Of a stretch of DNA of 64,000 nt, positions 34,074 to 43,252 are shown one piece after another; the first letter of the stretch is position 1, and each line of letters opens with the position of its first letter. The stretch spans positions 1-64,000 of the forward strand of contig JAERTD010000007.1 in assembly GCA_016845175.1 (NCBI GenBank), read 5' to 3'. The notes under the pieces were generated by a model, which saw only the letters and a program-made list of their open reading frames with translations, did not search any database and was not told the DNA's origin. This DNA is from Bacteroidota bacterium. Its GTDB lineage: Bacteria; Bacteroidota; Bacteroidia; Bacteroidales; F082. The translations under genes and the position numbers were made by a program.

Positions 34074-35174
34074 ATGGTACACAGTATGGGCATATTTAAA
34101 AACTTAGCCAGCCTTCTTATCATTTTAGGCATGGTAAATCCAACGGAAGCCTGTACGGTTTTTAATATCAGCAGAGACAATCAGGTGCTTTTTGGCAATA
34201 TTGAAAATGAAGCTCCTCACCATATCAGTTATCTGCATTTTGTACCTGCCAACCCTGATGCATTTAATTTCGGTCATTTTTACTTTTACTATAATGGGAA
34301 TATTGCAGGGGGAATGAATGATCAGGGCTTGTGCTTCGATGTAGCTGCACTGCCTTCTCATACCGCCTATACCGGAAAACCTCATGGCGATCTGATGGAT
34401 TATCTGTTGACTAAATGTGCGACCCTGGATGATGCCCTCAGATTTTTTACCCATTGGTACTGGCCGGGCCATCATGTGAACCACATCATGATTATGGATA
34501 AAAGCGGTGCTTCTGCCATAGTAGAAGTGGTTGGGAGTACAACCTATATCCACAGAAAGGAAGTCAATGCTCAGGTGATGACCAACTATTGCATTGCCGA
34601 TCCTGAAATCAGACTTGGTGATTACCCTTGCAGCCGTTTCCTGAAAGCACATAGTATGCTGGACACTATGGACATTCATGTGAACAATATGCAAAAGGTG
34701 TGTGAAGCCAATTCACATGCTTATTATAGTGCCATCTATTCATCCATTTATAATCCACAAAGTCTTGAAATTTTTGTTTTTAATGCTAATATTGCTGGTA
34801 GTACAAGGGTAAAATTCGACCTTCAGGAAGAACTACAAAAGGTTGCACACCAGTATATGTTAAAGAACAACCATATTTACCTGGATGTTCCGTCGAGCCC
34901 TTTCAGTGGGTTTACAGTGTCTCAGGCTTTCCCCAATCCTTTTACTTCGACTACTAGATTTAGCCTGGATCTTGAAACTGCAGGCCATATTTCAATTGAG
35001 ATACGTGATATCTATGGCAATCTGCTGGAAGTTATTGAAGAAAACTATTTACAACCGGGCAAGCATTCCTACGATTGGCATTCAGAAAATTACCCTGCAG
35101 GAAGCTATCTCTGTGGTATTAAACTCGACCGACAGGCCGTAGCGGTCAGACGCTTAATTAAAACCAATTATTAA
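34074..35174 (+). CDS. Secreted linear-amide C-N hydrolase (Ntn family) with type IX sorting domain
   Basis: This 366-aa protein has a signal peptide (Met1 or Met5 start) ending at TEA, directly before Cys27 in ACTVFNISRDNQVLFGNIEN. That Cys fits the N-terminal nucleophile of choloylglycine hydrolase / penicillin V acylase-like enzymes, so signal peptidase cleavage would itself create the active N-terminus. Supporting motifs are GGMNDQGLCFD and IMDKSGASAIVEV. The last about 82 residues (FPNPFTSTTRF... to KTNY) are a type IX sorting domain. Substrate unknown; amide-linked acyl compounds such as signalling lactones, bile-salt-like amides or N-acyl amino acids are possible. Confidence 0.85.
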   Translation: MVHSMGIFKNLASLLIILGMVNPTEACTVFNISRDNQVLFGNIENEAPHHISYLHFVPANPDAFNFGHFYFYYNGNIAGGMNDQGLCFDVAALPSHTAYTGKPHGDLMDYLLTKCATLDDALRFFTHWYWPGHHVNHIMIMDKSGASAIVEVVGSTTYIHRKEVNAQVMTNYCIADPEIRLGDYPCSRFLKAHSMLDTMDIHVNNMQKVCEANSHAYYSAIYSSIYNPQSLEIFVFNANIAGSTRVKFDLQEELQKVAHQYMLKNNHIYLDVPSSPFSGFTVSQAFPNPFTSTTRFSLDLETAGHISIEIRDIYGNLLEVIEENYLQPGKHSYDWHSENYPAGSYLCGIKLDRQAVAVRRLIKTNY

Positions 35175-35198
35175 AACTTCCCGAAATCACAGTGTCAG

Positions 35199-36833
35199 CT
35201 ATTGGGATTTTTCGAGAAGCACTATTCCTGATTTAGTAGTCAGATTAACCTTGCCATCGGATACTTTGACATATGTATCGCTGTATGCATCACGTAGCTT
35301 GCTGCCGTCGGCAAAGGATTCGGTAACTTCAATGCTCAAATCTGTTCCTGGATCCACCAAGGCAATAATGACTTGATCCTTTGAGCCATTTTTGTTGTAT
35401 GTTCTGGAAAAAACATAGGGAGACTTACTCAGCATCTGATGCACACCTGCACCAACAGCCGGATGATCCTGACGGAAAGTGCCCAGTTTTTGCCAGTGCA
35501 CCAGCAAATCAGGATTTGCTCCCCAATTCATAAAACCTCTTAAGTTAACATCTCCTTCGGCACCTTCAATTTCCAAAGGTCTGGCGGTTTCATCACCATA
35601 GTAAATCTGAACCTGTCCCGGACACAACATAAGCTTGGTAGCTGATTCAAAGGTGCGCTTCCTCTCCTTGTCAAATGGCCAGCTATCGTCATGAGAGCTG
35701 ACATAATTCATGGTAGTGAGGCCCTTCAGCTCACCCTGATTCAACTCCTTGGAATACCTTGAAAATAGTGTTTCATAGTCCCAGTGAGCATCACCTTTAA
35801 AACCGAAATTAATCTGACTGTCGAAACCATAATCGAAATAATTAACCTTGCGATCACCAAAGTCAAAGTCCTTACCATTGAGGGCCGCATAATTATAGGT
35901 TTCACCCAGAATAAAGAATTCCTGGTCTTTTTGAAGTTCAGATGGATGCTTTTTCTTCCACTCGGCAAAGGCGATTTTTGATTCTTTTGCCAGCTCAGCC
36001 CAAACCGATTCATCGATATGTTTGACCGTATCTATCCTAAAACCATCAATACCATATTTTCTTATATAATCAGTTATCCATTTGATGATATAATAGCTGG
36101 GATTACGGGGATAACCAGTTCGTGTAAAAAACTCTTCCAACTCCTGAATTTCCTTTTCCAATCTTCCTTCATTGGCCCATTTTTCAGTGAGCTGGGGAGG
36201 TAAGCTTACTTCTTCGGTCTGTTCGGTGATCACATCAGGCAGGTTTTTAACCAGGGTACAATACACGGTGCTTTCATAATCCTGATAAGTACATTGGGGT
36301 TCCGTTCTCACCCAATCGGCAGGCCAAACAGCATCCTTTTCAGTCACAGGACCGGTATGGTTGATGATGACATCCATTAGAATTCGGATGTTCTGACTGT
36401 GGGCTGTTTCCACCAGGGCTTTGAGATCAGCCTCGGCACCCCAATTGGGCTCAATACTGGTCCAGTCTTTTATCCAATAGCCATGAAAGGCATAGGTGTC
36501 ACCGGCTCCTTCATCCACATAACCATGAATTTGCTCGTTGACAGGTGAGAACCATAGGGCATCAACGCCCAGGCGAGTAAAATAACCGGCTTGTATTTTT
36601 TTCGTAATCCCTTTTAAATCGCCGCCCTGAAAGCGTCTCAGATCCTGGGTAGGATGGGTCCTTTCGAAATTGACATCATTGCTTTCATCGGCATTGTAAA
36701 ATCGATCGGTCAGCATAAAATATACGGTAGCATTTTTCCAGTCAAACCACGGTTTTTGTTCCTGAATTTGCTTACAGGCAGGGAGTACAATTATAAAAGC
36801 TAACACTACAATTATGGATTTCCATAGGTTCAT
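35199..36833 (-). CDS. Alpha-amylase family (GH13) lipoprotein
   Basis: This 544-aa protein has a lipoprotein signal (IVLPAC, Cys20) and a GH13 barrel. Region I is MDVIINHTG (about residue 153), region II is GFRIDTVKH with nucleophile Asp268, region III is FILGETYNY with acid/base Glu311, and region IV is VSSHDD with Asp382. The C-terminal beta domain ends near residue 540. It should hydrolyse alpha-1,4-glucans or related glycans at the envelope. It lies alone, not in a starch-use locus. Confidence 0.94.
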   Translation of the reverse strand: MNLWKSIIVVLAFIIVLPACKQIQEQKPWFDWKNATVYFMLTDRFYNADESNDVNFERTHPTQDLRRFQGGDLKGITKKIQAGYFTRLGVDALWFSPVNEQIHGYVDEGAGDTYAFHGYWIKDWTSIEPNWGAEADLKALVETAHSQNIRILMDVIINHTGPVTEKDAVWPADWVRTEPQCTYQDYESTVYCTLVKNLPDVITEQTEEVSLPPQLTEKWANEGRLEKEIQELEEFFTRTGYPRNPSYYIIKWITDYIRKYGIDGFRIDTVKHIDESVWAELAKESKIAFAEWKKKHPSELQKDQEFFILGETYNYAALNGKDFDFGDRKVNYFDYGFDSQINFGFKGDAHWDYETLFSRYSKELNQGELKGLTTMNYVSSHDDSWPFDKERKRTFESATKLMLCPGQVQIYYGDETARPLEIEGAEGDVNLRGFMNWGANPDLLVHWQKLGTFRQDHPAVGAGVHQMLSKSPYVFSRTYNKNGSKDQVIIALVDPGTDLSIEVTESFADGSKLRDAYSDTYVKVSDGKVNLTTKSGIVLLEKSQ

Positions 36834-37263
36834 AACGCACAGGGTTGGTGTGTTTCAAAAATAGGCTAATATTTTGCATGAGTCGCCAATCACCAATTAC
36901 TAATTACCAATGACTAGTTACCCTTTTACTGGCGCGCGAATTCTTCGCATGCCTTCCATCACTTTCCCCTCCTTCAGGGCAGGGTTTAAGTCAATGGTCT
37001 AAACAAGAAGTCCAGGTGATGCTTTGCTTAACACTTGACTATGAATTGGACTAGTTGTCAATTACCATTCATCATTCATCATTCATCATTCTACATTCTA
37101 CATTCACCACCTTCCCTAAATTATTGTTATATTTGAAGTTATCCAAAATTCAAAGTTGACGAAAGCTGGGGTTGGGCATTGCACACCTATGCAATATTGA
37201 GTAGGTGGAGATTAAGAATTGAATAAGTCAGAGCATACTTTAATAACCTAAATACCAAAAACT
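36834..37263. other. Intergenic region with simple heptamer repeats
   Basis: This 430-base gap contains no gene I can support. Runs resembling CCAATTAC/CCAATGAC (about 36886-36924) and the CATTCAT array at 37066-37107 are its main structure. The right end holds the leader of the next lipoprotein gene. Confidence 0.5.
37066..37107 (+). repeat. Six-copy 7-bp microsatellite
   Basis: CATTCAT/CATTCTA-type heptamers are repeated six times head to tail. The pattern is simple and lies in non-coding DNA. Confidence 0.7.
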
Positions 37264-37761
37264 ATGAAAAAGATCTTCTTACTAGCAATGGTAGCCATGA
37301 TGATTGCCACAGGATGTGAACATGCCATCAGAACTGATGTGGTTGATTTGAAAGCCTCCAAAGAAGCGGTTTTGCAGATAGCAGATGAGTATAAAGCGGC
37401 ATGGAATGCAGAAGATATTGATGCATTAAACCAAATGATAGCAGATGATGGCCTCTATTGTGGAACCGATCCGTCAGAAGTGCTCGATAAGGCTGCTTTG
37501 CTGGACATGTGGACTACTGCGTTTGCTGATTCAACTGATTATAGCTATCAAATCGATCAGCGGAAAATAAGAATGGCACCCAATGGTAAATCAGCCATTC
37601 TCGTAGAACATTTGGTGATCAGTGGTTGGAGTTCCATTCTCCATGTGCGCCAAACCTATCAGATCATAAAAACCGGTGATAGCTGGGGCATTGACTTTAT
37701 CAGCTGGGGTTTTATGGTCAAGAATGAAGATGTGGAACACCTCAATAAAGCGCTGGAGTAA
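37264..37761 (+). CDS. Lipoprotein with SnoaL/DUF4440 (NTF2-like) domain
   Basis: This 165-aa protein has a lipoprotein signal (MIATGC, Cys18) and an NTF2-like domain of about 125 residues (YKAAWNAEDIDALNQMIADDGLYCGTDPSEV...). The fold is a cone-shaped ligand pocket used for many purposes. No catalytic residues can be assigned. The start follows an ordinary leader with a purine-rich stretch. Confidence 0.85.
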   Translation: MKKIFLLAMVAMMIATGCEHAIRTDVVDLKASKEAVLQIADEYKAAWNAEDIDALNQMIADDGLYCGTDPSEVLDKAALLDMWTTAFADSTDYSYQIDQRKIRMAPNGKSAILVEHLVISGWSSILHVRQTYQIIKTGDSWGIDFISWGFMVKNEDVEHLNKALE

Positions 37762-37943
37762 ATCCTAACAGTCCTTGTAAATACCCTACATTCCAACAGA
37801 TGAATTAATCTGAAGAGAAAGCCTGTGCCCTCTTCTATTTAGAATTAGTTAAAATCTCTCAACTCATTTTTTTGAGGATGATAATTGGTCTAATTTTGGA
37901 TTAATAATAACCCAATTTATTAATCTAAAAACAACACAAGATC

Positions 37944-38426
37944 ATGAATCAGACTTTATTGAAATTTGCATCAGCATTGCTGGTTGTATTACTTATTGTG
38001 GGTATTTGCTCGTGTTCAAAAGATGATGACGGAAACCCGGAAACAGAATCAGATAAAATCACCCTTATAGTGGATGGCGTAGCCTATGAATCCTTTCTCA
38101 TTCAGAATACCGATGTGGGTTTTGGTTTAACGGTAATTGGATCCTTTAGTGATGCACAACATATAATGGGTTTGATGTTTGAATCAGAAGTTACCGAAGG
38201 GGAACACGATTTGTCAGAATCCTCTGCTTATGGTGTTTTATGGGATGTGGTTCATTCCACCTATAATATTGAAAGGTTTACTTCTGAATCAGGGAGCCTG
38301 ACTGTAGAAGAATACAACGCGGAAACAGGCAAATTAAAAGGAACCTTTAATGCTGTTTGCACTTCTATGAATAACAGCAACAACAAAGTTACCATAAGTA
38401 GTGGCACTTTTGTGGTGTTCTTGTAG
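37944..38426 (+). CDS. Small lipoprotein of unknown function (160 aa)
   Basis: A lipoprotein signal (LIVGICSC, followed by SKDDDG) precedes a beta-rich domain with alternating hydrophobic strands (ITLIVDGVAYESFLI...LTVIGSFSDAQHIMGLMF...LKGTFNAVC...VTISSGTFVVFL). This resembles the DUF6252-like small lipoproteins of Bacteroidota, which end in a "G-x-F" strand; the family call is tentative. Confidence 0.75.
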   Translation: MNQTLLKFASALLVVLLIVGICSCSKDDDGNPETESDKITLIVDGVAYESFLIQNTDVGFGLTVIGSFSDAQHIMGLMFESEVTEGEHDLSESSAYGVLWDVVHSTYNIERFTSESGSLTVEEYNAETGKLKGTFNAVCTSMNNSNNKVTISSGTFVVFL

Positions 38427-38447
38427 TCAATTTCTCGCTTTAATGGG

Positions 38448-39116
38448 TTAAGAGAGACATTGCTTTAAGGCTTCCATATCCAAAATGGTAATTCTCTTGG
38501 CTTCTATCCTGACAACGCCTTCATGGCTGAGTTCATTAATCGTACGGCTTAATGAGGGTCGTGTGACTCCAAACAGCTCGGCTAACTGGGTTTGTGATTG
38601 GGGCAGCAGAACGGTTTGCTTGTGCTGGCGCTTATAAAGGTTTAACAGATAATGGGCCACCTTTGCCTTGATGGTTTTAAGGTTCAGGAAATTGATTTTT
38701 CTTGTCAGAAATTGTGTTTGGTTGGAAATCAGGTTGAGGAAATTCAACTGAAGCTGATCATTCTTAAGTAAGGTATTCAGAAAATCATCTCTGTTGATGG
38801 CCATGATTTCACAATCGGTGTTGGCAAAAATGGAAACCGGGTAATGGTTCATATTACCAAATAGAAAGCCTGGAGCCAACAGTCGTGGTGCCTCTATATC
38901 AGTAATTTTAATGGACTTACCATTAAAATCGGACATTTCATTTTTCACAGCGCCAGAAAGAAGGATTAACTGTTGTATGACTTTATCCTGAGCATACACA
39001 ACCACCTGGTTTTTCTTATACTTTTTCAGCTGAAAATGAAAACTGCCGATGCATTCCTTCTTTTCATTTTCAGTCATATCCTTGAACAGACTGCTTCTGG
39101 TTAGTATATTGATCAT
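38448..39116 (-). CDS. Crp/Fnr-family regulator, probably nitrosative-stress (HcpR-like)
   Basis: From the ATG at 39116 the protein is 222 aa. It has a cyclic-nucleotide-binding-like domain (about residues 1-125) and a winged HTH (about 150-215) with TQLAELFGVTRPSLSRTINELS. There are no clustered N-terminal cysteines for an FNR-type iron-sulfur cluster. An ATG at 39158 would add 14 residues but lies inside the palindrome at 39151-39166, so I prefer 39116. It is divergent from hcp, as HcpR is in many anaerobes, which suggests NO or nitrite control of hcp and perhaps nrfHA. Confidence 0.85.
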   Translation of the reverse strand: MINILTRSSLFKDMTENEKKECIGSFHFQLKKYKKNQVVVYAQDKVIQQLILLSGAVKNEMSDFNGKSIKITDIEAPRLLAPGFLFGNMNHYPVSIFANTDCEIMAINRDDFLNTLLKNDQLQLNFLNLISNQTQFLTRKINFLNLKTIKAKVAHYLLNLYKRQHKQTVLLPQSQTQLAELFGVTRPSLSRTINELSHEGVVRIEAKRITILDMEALKQCLS

Positions 39117-39150
39117 TTTTTTTGCCACAAAACTAAAATATTTATGCTTG

Positions 39151-39166
39151 TGTAACATATGTTACA
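39151..39166. promoter_or_regulatory. Perfect 16-bp palindrome, candidate Crp/Fnr-family operator
   Basis: TGTAACATATGTTACA is fully symmetric and of the form TGTnAC...GTnACA bound by Crp/Fnr/HcpR-type proteins. Its centre is about 94 bases before the hcp start and about 42 bases before the hcp transcription start predicted from TTAATTTG (39189-39196). That is the place for a class II activator site. It is 35 bases upstream of the regulator's own start, so self-control is also possible. Confidence 0.75.
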
Positions 39167-39252
39167 TCTATTTCGGACTTTAAGTACTTTAATTTGCAGT
39201 ATCAAATTATCAAGAGTATTAAATAGAGTGTAAATCACAAAAAAATACAAAA

Positions 39253-40908
39253 ATGAGCATGTTTTGTTATCAGTGTCAGGAAGCAGCCAAAGGCATAGGC
39301 TGTACAATAAAAGGAGTATGTGGAAAAGATGATGCCGTGTCGAATCTTCAGGATTTGTTGGTATTTGTTACCAAAGGTGTTTCCATATTGGCCGATATTG
39401 GATATAAAAATAAAGTGAGGATTGAAAAGGCGGATACCTATGTATTTGAGGCCTTGTTCACCACAATTACCAATGCCAATTTCGACAACAAAGCCATCAT
39501 CGATAAGATCAAAGAAGGATTTGCTGTTAGGGAATTGGTTAAAGCCGAATTACAGGTAAAAGGGGTTGGAGTACCTCAGGATCTTCACAGCAGCACCCGT
39601 TGGATGGGAACAGAAGATGAGTTTGATGCCAAAGCTTTAAAAGTAGGTATCATGATGACAGCCAACGAAGACATCAGATCTCTTAGAGAATTATTGGTTT
39701 ATGGATTAAAGGGAATGGCTGCCTATGCAGAGCATGCGGCTAATTTGGGTTTCAACAATGAAGAAGTATTTAAATTTATGCACCGTGGTTTGGCTGCCAC
39801 TACAGAAGAGCTTTCTGCAGATGAACTGGTAGCTCTGGTCCTGGAATGCGGAAAATTTGGTGTGGATGTTATGGCCCTGCTCGACAATGCCAATACCAAA
39901 ACCTATGGCAATCCTGAAATCACTGAGGTGAATTTGGGTGTCAGAAACAAACCAGGTATTCTGATCTCAGGTCATGACCTGAAAGATATGGAAGCCCTGC
40001 TCAAACAAACCGAAGGCACTGGCGTGGATGTGTATACACACAGTGAAATGCTTCCCGCCCATTATTATCCTGCCTTTAAAAAATACGAACATTTTGTAGG
40101 TAATTATGGCAATGCCTGGTGGCAACAAAAAGAAGAATTTACCTCATTCAACGGTCCTATCTTATTTACCACCAACTGTATTGTTCCTCCTTCAAAATCA
40201 GCAAGCTATATTGATAGGATTTATACAACGGGTTCATCAGGACTTACAGGAGCCATCCATATTGAAGCCAATGAAAACGGTGAAAAAGATTTTTCAGCCC
40301 TCATCAAGCATGCCAAAACATGTGAAGCGCCCATTGAAATTGAGACAGGAAAAATCGTAGGTGGTTTTGCACACAATCAGGTGTTGGCCTTAGCCGATAA
40401 AGTTGTGGATGCAGTAAAAACAGGAGCCATTAAAAAGTTCTTTGTGATGGCCGGTTGTGATGGCAGAATGAAAGGACGTGATTACTATACTGATTTTGCC
40501 CAGGAATTACCAGATGATACTGTAATCCTAACCGCAGGTTGTGCCAAATACCGCTACAACAAACTTGAGTTGGGCGATATTGGCGGCATACCACGAGTGC
40601 TTGATGCCGGACAGTGTAACGACTCCTATTCTTTGGCCGTCATTGCCTTGAAACTGAAAGAAGTCTTTGAACTGAATGACATCAATGATTTACCCATAGT
40701 TTATAATATCGCATGGTATGAGCAGAAGGCAGTTATTGTTTTATTAGCCTTGTTATACCTGGGGGTGAAAGATATCCATTTGGGACCCACATTGCCTGCT
40801 TTCTTATCACCTAATGTGGCCAATGTTTTGGTGGAGAATTTTGGAATTTCCGGTATCGGAACCGTCGAAGAAGACCTGGAAAAACATTTGGATAAACAAA
40901 TAGCCTAA
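39253..40908 (+). CDS. hcp: Hydroxylamine reductase / hybrid cluster protein
   Basis: This 551-aa protein has the N-terminal cluster motif Cys5, Cys8, Cys17, Cys23 ([19 protein letters not shown]), the spacing typical of anaerobes. Hybrid-cluster ligands lie in the C-terminal half ([39 protein letters not shown]). It reduces hydroxylamine in vitro and NO in vivo, in the cytoplasm. It stands alone before a strong hairpin, next to nrfHA and a Crp/Fnr regulator. Confidence 0.97.
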   Translation: MSMFCYQCQEAAKGIGCTIKGVCGKDDAVSNLQDLLVFVTKGVSILADIGYKNKVRIEKADTYVFEALFTTITNANFDNKAIIDKIKEGFAVRELVKAELQVKGVGVPQDLHSSTRWMGTEDEFDAKALKVGIMMTANEDIRSLRELLVYGLKGMAAYAEHAANLGFNNEEVFKFMHRGLAATTEELSADELVALVLECGKFGVDVMALLDNANTKTYGNPEITEVNLGVRNKPGILISGHDLKDMEALLKQTEGTGVDVYTHSEMLPAHYYPAFKKYEHFVGNYGNAWWQQKEEFTSFNGPILFTTNCIVPPSKSASYIDRIYTTGSSGLTGAIHIEANENGEKDFSALIKHAKTCEAPIEIETGKIVGGFAHNQVLALADKVVDAVKTGAIKKFFVMAGCDGRMKGRDYYTDFAQELPDDTVILTAGCAKYRYNKLELGDIGGIPRVLDAGQCNDSYSLAVIALKLKEVFELNDINDLPIVYNIAWYEQKAVIVLLALLYLGVKDIHLGPTLPAFLSPNVANVLVENFGISGIGTVEEDLEKHLDKQIA

Positions 40909-40913
40909 TCAGA

Positions 40914-40948
40914 GGTAGTCTCTGCAACTTATTGTTGCAGAGACTACC
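40914..40948 (+). terminator. Strong 15-bp hairpin after hcp
   Basis: GGTAGTCTCTGCAAC pairs perfectly with its complement across a 5-base loop. The following bases (CTTATTTAG) are only moderately T-rich, so it may act as terminator or 3' stabiliser. Confidence 0.7.
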
Positions 40949-40992
40949 CTTATTTAGAATGATTAAAAAAAGCTTCTTTAGTATCTTGCGAT

Positions 40993-41580
40993 ATGATTCT
41001 ACACAACATTATAAAGATTACTACTCCTCCCGATAACTGGAAGCCTTTTGTGATCCTGTTATCGGGGGTATTACTGGGTCTTTTCCTTTTTACGGCTTAC
41101 GTTTCCAAAGCCCCATCCTATTTATCTGATGATCCGGAAACCTGCATCAACTGCCATATTATGGTACCGCAGTATAAAACCTGGACTCAGAGCTCACACC
41201 GTCAATGGGCCAATTGTAATGATTGTCATGTGCCACATAATAATTTGGCCAACAAATATTATTTTAAGGCAAAGGATGGCCTGCGTCACGCCACGATTTT
41301 TACCATGCGAGCCGAACCACAGGTCATTCAAATGCATGAAGCCGGACAGGAAGTGGTGCAAAACAACTGTATCCGTTGCCACGAAAAGGTATTAACCGAC
41401 CATAAATCTTACCGACATAATAAAGAACTCTTTGTACATAAAACAGACCGGCAGTGTTGGGAGTGCCATCGTGAGGTGCCACATGGAAGAGTTAAAAGCT
41501 TAAATAGTACACCCAATGCACGGGCACCACTGCCAAGCAGTACAGTACCCGAATGGTTAAAAAAATTACGCAAAAATTAA
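40993..41580 (+). CDS. nrfH: Cytochrome c nitrite reductase small subunit (quinol dehydrogenase)
   Basis: This 195-aa protein has one N-terminal membrane anchor (about residues 18-38) and four CxxCH heme sites: CINCH 51-55, CNDCH 75-79, CIRCH 126-130 and CWECH 155-159. That is the NapC/NirT-family NrfH pattern. It takes electrons from menaquinol and passes them to NrfA in the periplasm. The gene ends 20 bases before nrfA. Confidence 0.97.
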   Translation: MILHNIIKITTPPDNWKPFVILLSGVLLGLFLFTAYVSKAPSYLSDDPETCINCHIMVPQYKTWTQSSHRQWANCNDCHVPHNNLANKYYFKAKDGLRHATIFTMRAEPQVIQMHEAGQEVVQNNCIRCHEKVLTDHKSYRHNKELFVHKTDRQCWECHREVPHGRVKSLNSTPNARAPLPSSTVPEWLKKLRKN

Positions 41581-41600
41581 ATAATTAAATACAAAAGAAA

Positions 41601-43115
41601 ATGAGGCCTTTACGTACATTAATTAATGAAAAACCTGCCATTGGATGGTTGTTATTCTTTGTTACGATAATAGTTGTCTTCCTGATTGGTATATTGGCGT
41701 CTTCTGTGATTGAGAGAAGAACTGAAGCAGTTTATGCCTATTCTCCAAAAGTTGAATTGGACGAGTGGGAAGCTAATAATGCGGAATGGGGGAAATTCTT
41801 CCCAAGGGAGTATCAGTCCTATATGAAAACTTCCGACACTAGTTTTAGAAGTAAGTATAATGGGGCGGCAACTATCGATATGCTCGAGGTTGACCCACGA
41901 TTGGTCGTTTTATGGGCTGGTTATGGTTTTGCGAAAGATTATAATCAGGGACGAGGCCACGCCTATGCAGTGGAAGATTTAAGAAATAGTTTGCGTTCAG
42001 GAGCGCCAGTTGGTGACAAGAAAAGCCCCATGCCAAACACCTGCTGGTCTTGTAAAAGTCCTGATGTTCCACGCCTGATGAAAGAGAATGGCATAGCCAA
42101 CTTTTATAAGGGTAGCTGGGATGAACTGGGACCAGAAGTACATAGCCCCATTGGTTGTGCTGATTGTCATGATGAGGTGACCATGAACCTGCAAATATCA
42201 AGACCTGCACTGATAGAAGCCTTCGAACGTATGGGTAAAGACATCAACAAAGCTTCACATCAGGAAATGAGAAGTCTGGTATGTGCCCAGTGTCATGTGG
42301 AGTACTATTTCAATAAGAAGACTCCTGTAGAAGGCGTACCTTATTTAACTTTCCCATGGGATAAAGGCATGTCAGCTGAAGATATGGAAGCCTACTATGA
42401 TGAGATTAATTTTAAGGACTGGACACATAAACTGTCTAAAGCACCTATGTTGAAAGCACAGCATCCGGGTTATGAAGTATTCCTGACCGGTGTTCATGCA
42501 TCAAGAGGGGTGTCATGTGCAGATTGCCATATGCCTTATAAAAGTGAAGGCGGTCAGAAATTTACTGACCACCACATCCAGAGTCCTTTGAATAATGTTG
42601 CCAATTCTTGCCAGGTTTGTCATAGGGAGGAAACAGGCCGTCTGATTGCTGATGTGTACGAACGTCAGGACAGAATTATTGAAAACAGAGATAAGCTCGA
42701 GGAATTATTGGTTAGAGCGCATGTTGAGGCAAAAACAGCCTGGGACAAAGGTGCTACAGAAGAGCAGATGCAGCAGGCATTGGTGCATATTCGTCATGCC
42801 CAGTGGCGTTGGGATTATGCAGCAGCCAGTCATGGAGGTTCCTTCCATTCACCTGTTGAAACCAGCCGTGTTATCGGTACAGGAATTGTTAAGGCACAGG
42901 AAGCCCGTTTGGAACTGAGCAGAATATTGGCCAGCCTTGGGTTTAATGAGGAAGTGCCTTATCCCGATATTGAAACAAAAGCCAAAGCACAAGCCTTTAT
43001 TGGTCTGCCCATGGATAAAATGAACCAGGAAAAACAGGTATTTAAAGAAACTGTTGCCCCTGAATGGGTAAAATCCTATTTGGAAAAGTATCAAGGTGAA
43101 TCCCTGAAAGAATAG
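41601..43115 (+). CDS. nrfA: Ammonia-forming cytochrome c nitrite reductase
   Basis: This 504-aa protein has an uncleaved-looking signal/anchor (about residues 13-35) and five heme sites. The catalytic heme is CWSCK (148-152) with lysine as ligand; the others are CADCH (186-190), CAQCH (228-232), CADCH (306-310) and CQVCH (337-341). Active-site-region motifs CHVEYYF and FTDHHIQSPL are intact. It reduces nitrite to ammonium with six electrons, and also NO and hydroxylamine, in the periplasm. Confidence 0.98.
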   Translation: MRPLRTLINEKPAIGWLLFFVTIIVVFLIGILASSVIERRTEAVYAYSPKVELDEWEANNAEWGKFFPREYQSYMKTSDTSFRSKYNGAATIDMLEVDPRLVVLWAGYGFAKDYNQGRGHAYAVEDLRNSLRSGAPVGDKKSPMPNTCWSCKSPDVPRLMKENGIANFYKGSWDELGPEVHSPIGCADCHDEVTMNLQISRPALIEAFERMGKDINKASHQEMRSLVCAQCHVEYYFNKKTPVEGVPYLTFPWDKGMSAEDMEAYYDEINFKDWTHKLSKAPMLKAQHPGYEVFLTGVHASRGVSCADCHMPYKSEGGQKFTDHHIQSPLNNVANSCQVCHREETGRLIADVYERQDRIIENRDKLEELLVRAHVEAKTAWDKGATEEQMQQALVHIRHAQWRWDYAAASHGGSFHSPVETSRVIGTGIVKAQEARLELSRILASLGFNEEVPYPDIETKAKAQAFIGLPMDKMNQEKQVFKETVAPEWVKSYLEKYQGESLKE

Positions 43116-43141
43116 GGATAAACCAAAGGCCTTATCACATT

Positions 43142-43181
43142 ACAAACCCCTGCAGGATTATTCTCTTGCAGGGGTTTGTTA
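43142..43181 (+). terminator. Terminator after nrfHA
   Basis: ACAAACCCCTGCA and TGCAGGGGTTTGT form a 13-bp stem with a 12-base loop, 26 bases after nrfA. Confidence 0.75.
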
Positions 43182-43252
43182 GTTATGATTTGCTACAACT
43201 ATTATAGGCTGTCACTTGGTTTTCCTGTGGAATTAGTTTGTACATTTAATAC

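Noticed and set aside
37066-37107. CRISPR-like array
   Set aside because: The 7-bp units are contiguous with no unique spacers and no cas genes are in the window; it is a microsatellite.
39117-39158. Longer start for the Crp/Fnr regulator
   Set aside because: The ATG lies inside the perfect palindrome and the added residues do not belong to the usual domain start.
40949-40992. A second Crp/Fnr palindrome before nrfH
   Set aside because: I looked for TGTnAC...GTnACA-like symmetry and saw none in the gap.
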